9,441 nucleotides of DNA from Burkholderiales bacterium (lineage in GTDB: Bacteria; Pseudomonadota; Gammaproteobacteria; Burkholderiales; SG8-41). Shown here piece by piece: positions 6,085-9,441 of this stretch (within the stretch, counting starts at the first letter, position 1; each line of letters starts with the position of its first letter). The DNA lies in NCBI GenBank assembly GCA_005800795.1, contig SYEN01000031.1:1-9441 (forward strand). Reading direction: 5' to 3'. Made by a program: the position numbers and the translations under genes. The notes beneath the pieces are model-generated. The model searched no databases and was not told the origin of the DNA. It saw only the letters and a list, made by a program, of their open reading frames with translations.

Positions 6085-7053
6085 TTGAAACCGAAACTGT
6101 TTGCGATGATGTTGTGCCTGCACGGTACGCTCGGTCACGCATGGTTTGCCCATGCGCAACCCGCTGGGGGCGACAGCGTATTTCCAGCTAAGCTGGTGCG
6201 GATGGTGATTCCCTTTGCCGTGGGCGGCAGCAGCGATGCCGCTGCACGCATCATTGCGCCGCCACTGACGGAACGCTGGAAGCAGCAGGTGATTATCGAT
6301 CCGCGTCCGGGCGCAGCCACGGTGGTGGGTACGGACATCGTGGCGAAAAGTCCGCCGGACGGCCACACGCTGATGATCAGCTCCACGCAGTTTACGCAAA
6401 TTCCGGCGTTGATGGCCAAGTTGCCGTACGACCCGGTGAACGATCTGGTGCCGATCACGCGCGTCATCCGTTCGCCGCAGGTGATTGTGGCGCATCCGCA
6501 GTTGCCGGTGAAAAACATCCGCGAGCTGGTGGCCTTGGCACGCGCGCGGCCCAACCAGTTGAATATGGGCAACGCGGGCAATGCGTTGCCGACGCTTTAT
6601 TTCAATATTCTGGCCAAGATCAAAATTGAAACCATTCCGTATAAAGGCGCGGGGCCGATGATGGTGGACGTGGCGGGCGGGCATGTGCCGCTCGCCATAG
6701 GCGCGGTGAGTTCGGTGCAAGCTGCGGTGCGCGCGGGTCGCGTGTCTATGCTCGGCGTCACATCGAAATCGGCGGCGTTCCCGGACGTGCCGGTCATTTC
6801 ACGCGACGTGCCGGGGTTTGAAGTCGATACCTGGTTCGCGATGTTTGCGCCGCGCGGAACACCGCGGGAACTGGTGCTACGCATACGCGAGGATGTCGCC
6901 GCCGTCTTGCAGATCGCCGAAGTGCGCAAGCGCCTGGTGGATATCGGGGGTGATCCCGTCGGCGAGCCGGTGGACGAGTTTGCCGCACTTGTGCGCAACG
7001 AAATCGCGCGCTGGAAAGAGGTGGCGAAGACGTCCGGCATCCAGCCGCAGTAA
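6085..7053 (+). CDS. Bug/TctC-family periplasmic solute-binding protein (Bug 2)
   Basis: Predicted periplasmic binding protein of the TTT type. Starting at TTG 6085 the protein has 322 aa, normal for the family; the start is chosen for its strong Shine-Dalgarno and because it gives a compact signal peptide (MKPKLFAMMLCLHG, hydrophobic core, likely cleavage after AHA near residue 24). Family signatures follow in order: FPAKLVRMVIPFAVGGSSDAA (ligand-loop form close to consensus), PRPGAATVVGTDIVAKSPPD, DGHTLM, LPYDPVNDLVPITRV, HPQLPVK, IPYKGAGPMMVDVAGGHVPLAIG, FPDVPVISRDVPGFEV, WFAMFAPRGTP. It is separated from its left neighbour by 432 bases and converges on the dioxygenase-like gene with a 30-base gap, so it is probably a single-gene transcript. 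No TctA/TctB genes are near. Its ligand is unknown. Confidence 0.93.
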   Translation: MKPKLFAMMLCLHGTLGHAWFAHAQPAGGDSVFPAKLVRMVIPFAVGGSSDAAARIIAPPLTERWKQQVIIDPRPGAATVVGTDIVAKSPPDGHTLMISSTQFTQIPALMAKLPYDPVNDLVPITRVIRSPQVIVAHPQLPVKNIRELVALARARPNQLNMGNAGNALPTLYFNILAKIKIETIPYKGAGPMMVDVAGGHVPLAIGAVSSVQAAVRAGRVSMLGVTSKSAAFPDVPVISRDVPGFEVDTWFAMFAPRGTPRELVLRIREDVAAVLQIAEVRKRLVDIGGDPVGEPVDEFAALVRNEIARWKEVAKTSGIQPQ

Positions 7054-7083
7054 CGGAAATGCTCTTGGTCAAAGCGGTGCTCC

Positions 7084-7935
7084 CTATGCAGAGGCGCCCT
7101 TGACCATCGCGCGGTAGAGCACCCGCCGCAGCGGCGGGGCATAGTCGTTTTCGACGCGATATTGCACGCTACTGTTATCCCACAGCATCAGGTCGCCCGC
7201 TTGCCAGCGATGGTGGTAGTGAAATATCGGGTTCTCCAGGTGTTGATGCAAGCGGGCGAGCAACTCGCGGCTGTCGCGGTCGTGCATGCCCCGGATGCTG
7301 GCGATACTGGCCGGGGCCACGAACAGACATTTGCGGCGCGTCACGGGGTGCGGGCGCACCACAGGGTGCTCGATACCCCCCCGGAAAATTCGCGTCATGC
7401 CAGCATCCAGATAGAAGGGCGTCGCGCGCCACTTGCGGGCCGCGCCGCTGGCGTGCTGCGCGCGCATGCCGTGCAGTTGTTGACGCAGTTCAGGCGAGAG
7501 CGCGTCGTACGCGGCGCCGGTATGCGCGAACAGGGTAGCGCCGAGCGGTACGCCCTCTCTTTCAGGGATTTCGACGGCATATTGAATTGATAGCCGGTAC
7601 GGTGTTTTCAGATGCGCGCCATCACTTTGCCAGAAGCGGCCGCTTTCTGGTATGCCGCCGGGTTTGCTGTCGTCGGTCATGTTGCTGTTCAGTATGAGTT
7701 CGGGAAATTCCAGTTGCGACAGGCGTGGATGCGGATGCGGCGCCAGCGGGCCGAGCGCGCGCGCAAATGCGATGAACGCTGCCTGCGTCAACGATTGGCC
7801 GCGCATCAACACCACACCGCGCGTGTCGAGCACGCGGAGGATTTCTGCAGTCGCTGCTGCTGGCAGGGCATTCGAGGAATCGACGCCACTGATTTGCTCG
7901 CCGGCGTGCGGCGTCAAAGGGCGCGTGCTCAGCAT
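7084..7935 (-). CDS. TauD/TfdA-family dioxygenase homologue with substituted metal-ligand histidines
   Basis: Member of the Fe(II)/2-oxoglutarate dioxygenase family that includes taurine and 2,4-D dioxygenases. ATG 7935 gives 283 aa, the length of E. coli TauD; the frame extends to 8130, but that would overlap the upstream Bug gene and add residues unlike the family. Recognisable blocks: GVVLMRGQSLT at 40-50, FARALGPL at 57-64, FWQSDGAH at 101-108, LGATLFAHTGAAYDALSPEL at 131-150, EHPVVRPHPVTRRKCLFV at 189-206, WQAGDLMLWDNSSVQYR at 244-260 and RRVLYRAMVKG at 270-280. The facial triad is normally HxD...H. Here the first His is Gln (Q103; D105 is kept) and the distal His aligns with Tyr (Y259). 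The Arg pair that should contact 2-oxoglutarate (R271, R275) remains. It may be inactive, bind metal differently or have a non-oxygenase role. It follows Bug 3 by 91 bases on the same strand. Confidence 0.85.
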   Translation of the reverse strand: MLSTRPLTPHAGEQISGVDSSNALPAAATAEILRVLDTRGVVLMRGQSLTQAAFIAFARALGPLAPHPHPRLSQLEFPELILNSNMTDDSKPGGIPESGRFWQSDGAHLKTPYRLSIQYAVEIPEREGVPLGATLFAHTGAAYDALSPELRQQLHGMRAQHASGAARKWRATPFYLDAGMTRIFRGGIEHPVVRPHPVTRRKCLFVAPASIASIRGMHDRDSRELLARLHQHLENPIFHYHHRWQAGDLMLWDNSSVQYRVENDYAPPLRRVLYRAMVKGASA

Positions 7936-8026
7936 GCCGTGCCGATGGGGCAGTGGAACAAGCTGCCCAGCTGAGGGTTTATATAAGTCATGGATTTTAT
8001 TAGTCTTTTTATTGAAACACCAACCG
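7936..8026 (-). other. Bug 3 to dioxygenase-homologue spacer with AT-rich run
   Basis: This 91-base gap has an AT-rich run at about 7978-8016, in the same position relative to its flanking genes (after the upstream stop, before the downstream start) as the run between comA and comB. No terminator hairpin or clear promoter pair was found. Co-transcription of the two genes is likely but not proven. Confidence 0.3.
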
Positions 8027-9052
8027 CTACTCCGGTTTGATGCCAGCCGCGCTGACGACCTTGGCCCACTTGCCGATTTCGGCACGCAGCAACTGCGCAA
8101 ATTCATCGGCGGATGCGGGCGCGGGATCAAGCCCGTTGCGGAAAAATTGTGCGCGTGTGTCCGGCTCGTTCAACATCTGCCGTAGCGTGGCGTTGAGCTT
8201 TTCGATAACGATGCGCGGCGCTTTTGCTGTGGTGAACAATCCATACCAACCGTTGACTTCGTAACCGGCAAGGCCTGATTCCATGAAGGTCGGCACTTCG
8301 GGCATCGATGCGGCGCGGTGTTTCGTGCTCATGGCGACGGCGCGCAGCCGGCCGCTGTCCACATGCGGCTTCAACGTGGCGATGGAGCCGAAAAACATCG
8401 AAACGCGACCTGCGATCAGATCGGGCAGCACTGCACCGCCCCCTTTATAGGGAACGTGCTGCATGTCGAGGCCCGCAGTGATTTTCAATAATTCGGCGGC
8501 CAGATGCGGCGGCCCGCCAGTGCCGGTGGAGGCGTAGTTGATTTGTCCCGGTTTGGATTTAGCCCAGGCGATGAATTCGTTCACGGATTTGGCCGGCACG
8601 CCCGGGTGGATCACCATCAGATAAGGCCCGCTGGCCACCATGCCCACCGGCGCAAAATCGCGCAACGTGTCGTAGGGCAACTTGCGCACCAAACTGGGGT
8701 TCACCGCGATGCTGGCTGACACGATCAAAAGTGTGTGCCCATCGGGGGTGGCGCGCGCGACGATTTCCGAGCCGACCACGGTATTGGCACCGCCGCGATT
8801 GTCCGCGACAAACGGCTGGCCAAGTTTTTCAGCGAATTTTTCCGCGACAATGCGGCCCAGAATATCGTTGGTACCGCCTGCCGCGAAGGGCACTACCAGA
8901 CGTACGGGACGCGCAGGGTAACTGGCTGGTAACGGCTGGGCGAGCCCCATTGCATGCGGGTAGATGCCGGCTGCCACCGTGGCGGCGGTAGCGGCCGTGG
9001 CAGCGGCAGCACGGCGCAGCCACCCACTTGATATAATTTGCGCCTTTCCCAT
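8027..9052 (-). CDS. Bug/TctC-family periplasmic solute-binding protein (Bug 3)
   Basis: Predicted periplasmic binding protein of the TTT type, 341 aa. The N-terminus carries two Arg (13-14) and a long Ala-rich hydrophobic core, with probable cleavage near residue 39 (MGLAQ), just ahead of the mature start SYPARPVRLVVPFAAGGTND, which has the canonical ligand-loop form. Further signatures: PDGHTLLIVSAS, LPYDTLRDFAPVGMV, HPGVPAKSVNEFI, YASTGTGGPPHLAAELL, HVPYKGGGAVLPDLIAGRVSM, MPEVPTFMESGLAGYEVNGWYG. ATG 9052 is preceded by a modest purine-rich AAGAAAG. The gene heads a minus-strand unit with the dioxygenase homologue and is divergent from an acyl-CoA dehydrogenase, with only 23 bases between the two start codons. 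That association suggests uptake of an acid degraded by neighbouring enzymes, but the ligand cannot be deduced. Confidence 0.94.
   Translation of the reverse strand: MGKAQIISSGWLRRAAAATAATAATVAAGIYPHAMGLAQPLPASYPARPVRLVVPFAAGGTNDILGRIVAEKFAEKLGQPFVADNRGGANTVVGSEIVARATPDGHTLLIVSASIAVNPSLVRKLPYDTLRDFAPVGMVASGPYLMVIHPGVPAKSVNEFIAWAKSKPGQINYASTGTGGPPHLAAELLKITAGLDMQHVPYKGGGAVLPDLIAGRVSMFFGSIATLKPHVDSGRLRAVAMSTKHRAASMPEVPTFMESGLAGYEVNGWYGLFTTAKAPRIVIEKLNATLRQMLNEPDTRAQFFRNGLDPAPASADEFAQLLRAEIGKWAKVVSAAGIKPE
9029..9037 (+). promoter_or_regulatory. Extended -10 promoter for the acyl-CoA dehydrogenase gene
   Basis: TGATATAAT is a perfect extended -10 element (TGnTATAAT). It lies 38 bases before ATG 9076, so the transcript would start near 9044 with a leader of about 30 bases. 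No good -35 is present, which extended -10 promoters tolerate. The element lies within codons 6-8 of the divergent Bug 3 gene. Confidence 0.55.
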
Positions 9053-9075
9053 TTTCTTTCTTACTGGCTTATATC

Positions 9076-9441
9076 ATGCTTAAGGGTATTTCCGATCACG
9101 ACGCGCACGCGGATATCCGCGATGGCGTGCGCGCACTGTGCGCACAATTTGGCAGCGAATATTTTCAGAAAGTCGACCGGGAGTATGCCTATCCTGACGA
9201 ATTCGTCACTGCGTTGACCAAGGCCGGCTGGCTGTCGGCGTTGATTCCCGAACAGTATGGCGGCTCCGGCCTGTCGCTCACTGCGGCGACCGTCATCATG
9301 GAAGAAATCAACCGCAACGGCGGCAATGCCGGATTTTGCCACGGCCAGATGTATAACATGGGCACGCTGCTGCGTCATGGCTCGGACGAGCAGAAGAAAA
9401 AATTCCTGCCGAAAGTCGCCAGCGGCGAATGGCGCCTGCAA
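9076..9441 (+). CDS. Acyl-CoA dehydrogenase, N-terminal part (cut by window end)
   Basis: Predicted FAD-dependent acyl-CoA dehydrogenase, which forms the alpha-beta double bond of an acyl-CoA in beta-oxidation or branched or aromatic acid degradation. From ATG 9076 the frame is open to the last base (122 codons seen, no stop). The visible part is the N-terminal helical domain: IRDGVRALCAQFGSEYF, then AGWLSALIPEQYGGSGLSL, then VIMEEINRNGGNAGF and the LLRHGSDEQKKKFLPKVASGEW block that precedes the FAD/substrate middle domain. The catalytic base and FAD-binding residues lie beyond the window, so substrate class cannot be judged. The Shine-Dalgarno is weak, but no other start fits. It is divergent from Bug 3 with a 23-base gap. 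Confidence 0.9.
   Translation, partial: MLKGISDHDAHADIRDGVRALCAQFGSEYFQKVDREYAYPDEFVTALTKAGWLSALIPEQYGGSGLSLTAATVIMEEINRNGGNAGFCHGQMYNMGTLLRHGSDEQKKKFLPKVASGEWRLQ

Noticed and set aside
5818..6720. 300-aa minus-strand open frame
   Set aside because: It is antisense to Bug 2, rich in His/Arg/Gln with no domain, and mirrors the codon pattern of the real gene.
7067..7105. GGTCAA / TTGACC inverted repeat between Bug 2 and the dioxygenase-like gene
   Set aside because: The perfect stem is 6 bp with a 27-base loop and it reaches into coding sequence; too weak to call a bidirectional terminator.
7936..8130. N-terminal extension of the dioxygenase-like protein to 8130
   Set aside because: It overlaps the Bug 3 coding end, is unlike the family, and the 283-aa form from 7935 has the standard TauD length.
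7612..8185. Plus-strand open frames of 120 and 177 codons
   Set aside because: They lie opposite the dioxygenase-like and Bug 3 genes and have no recognisable domain.
9061..9441. 126-codon minus-strand open frame at the window end
   Set aside because: It is antisense to the acyl-CoA dehydrogenase, whose translation is unmistakable.

Overview
The window looks like chromosomal DNA from a GC-rich proteobacterium, most likely a betaproteobacterium of the Burkholderiales type. The main evidence is three separate Bug/TctC-type periplasmic solute-binding proteins in under 10 kb; large expansions of this family are typical of Bordetella, Cupriavidus and relatives. No rRNA, tRNA, CRISPR array, transposase or phage gene is visible.

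Layout, left to right. (1) A secreted serralysin-type zinc metalloprotease with a long RTX calcium-binding repeat array (+ strand); its true N-terminus is uncertain. (2) Bug protein 1 (+). (3) A minus-strand pair, comA then comB, coding for phosphosulfolactate synthase and 2-phosphosulfolactate phosphatase, the first two enzymes of the archaeal-type coenzyme M / sulfolactate route. comA has a very good ribosome binding site and a plausible promoter. (4) An unrecognised minus-strand protein with faint resemblance to an L,D-transpeptidase fold; its C-terminal part appears frameshifted, because a Ser/Gly/Asn-rich tail is readable in the adjacent frame. (5) A 432-base non-coding stretch. (6) Bug protein 2 (+), with a good Shine-Dalgarno sequence and a TTG start. 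(7) A minus-strand unit of Bug protein 3 followed by a TauD/TfdA-family protein in which both iron-binding histidines appear to be substituted. (8) A divergent + strand acyl-CoA dehydrogenase, cut by the window end, with a perfect extended -10 promoter lying inside the first codons of the Bug 3 gene.

How they may work together: ComA and ComB would turn phosphoenolpyruvate plus sulfite into sulfolactate. The Bug proteins would capture organic acids in the periplasm. The Bug 3 / dioxygenase-like / acyl-CoA dehydrogenase group resembles the small catabolic clusters common in Burkholderiales. A shared sulfonate theme (ComAB plus a TauD-fold protein) is tempting but is inference only: no sulfolactate dehydrogenase, sulfo-lyase or sulfonate transporter is present.

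The items most worth a second look are the dioxygenase homologue lacking its metal-binding histidines, the archaeal-type comAB pair in a bacterial setting, the frameshifted tail of the unknown protein, and the interrupted N-terminus of the RTX protease.
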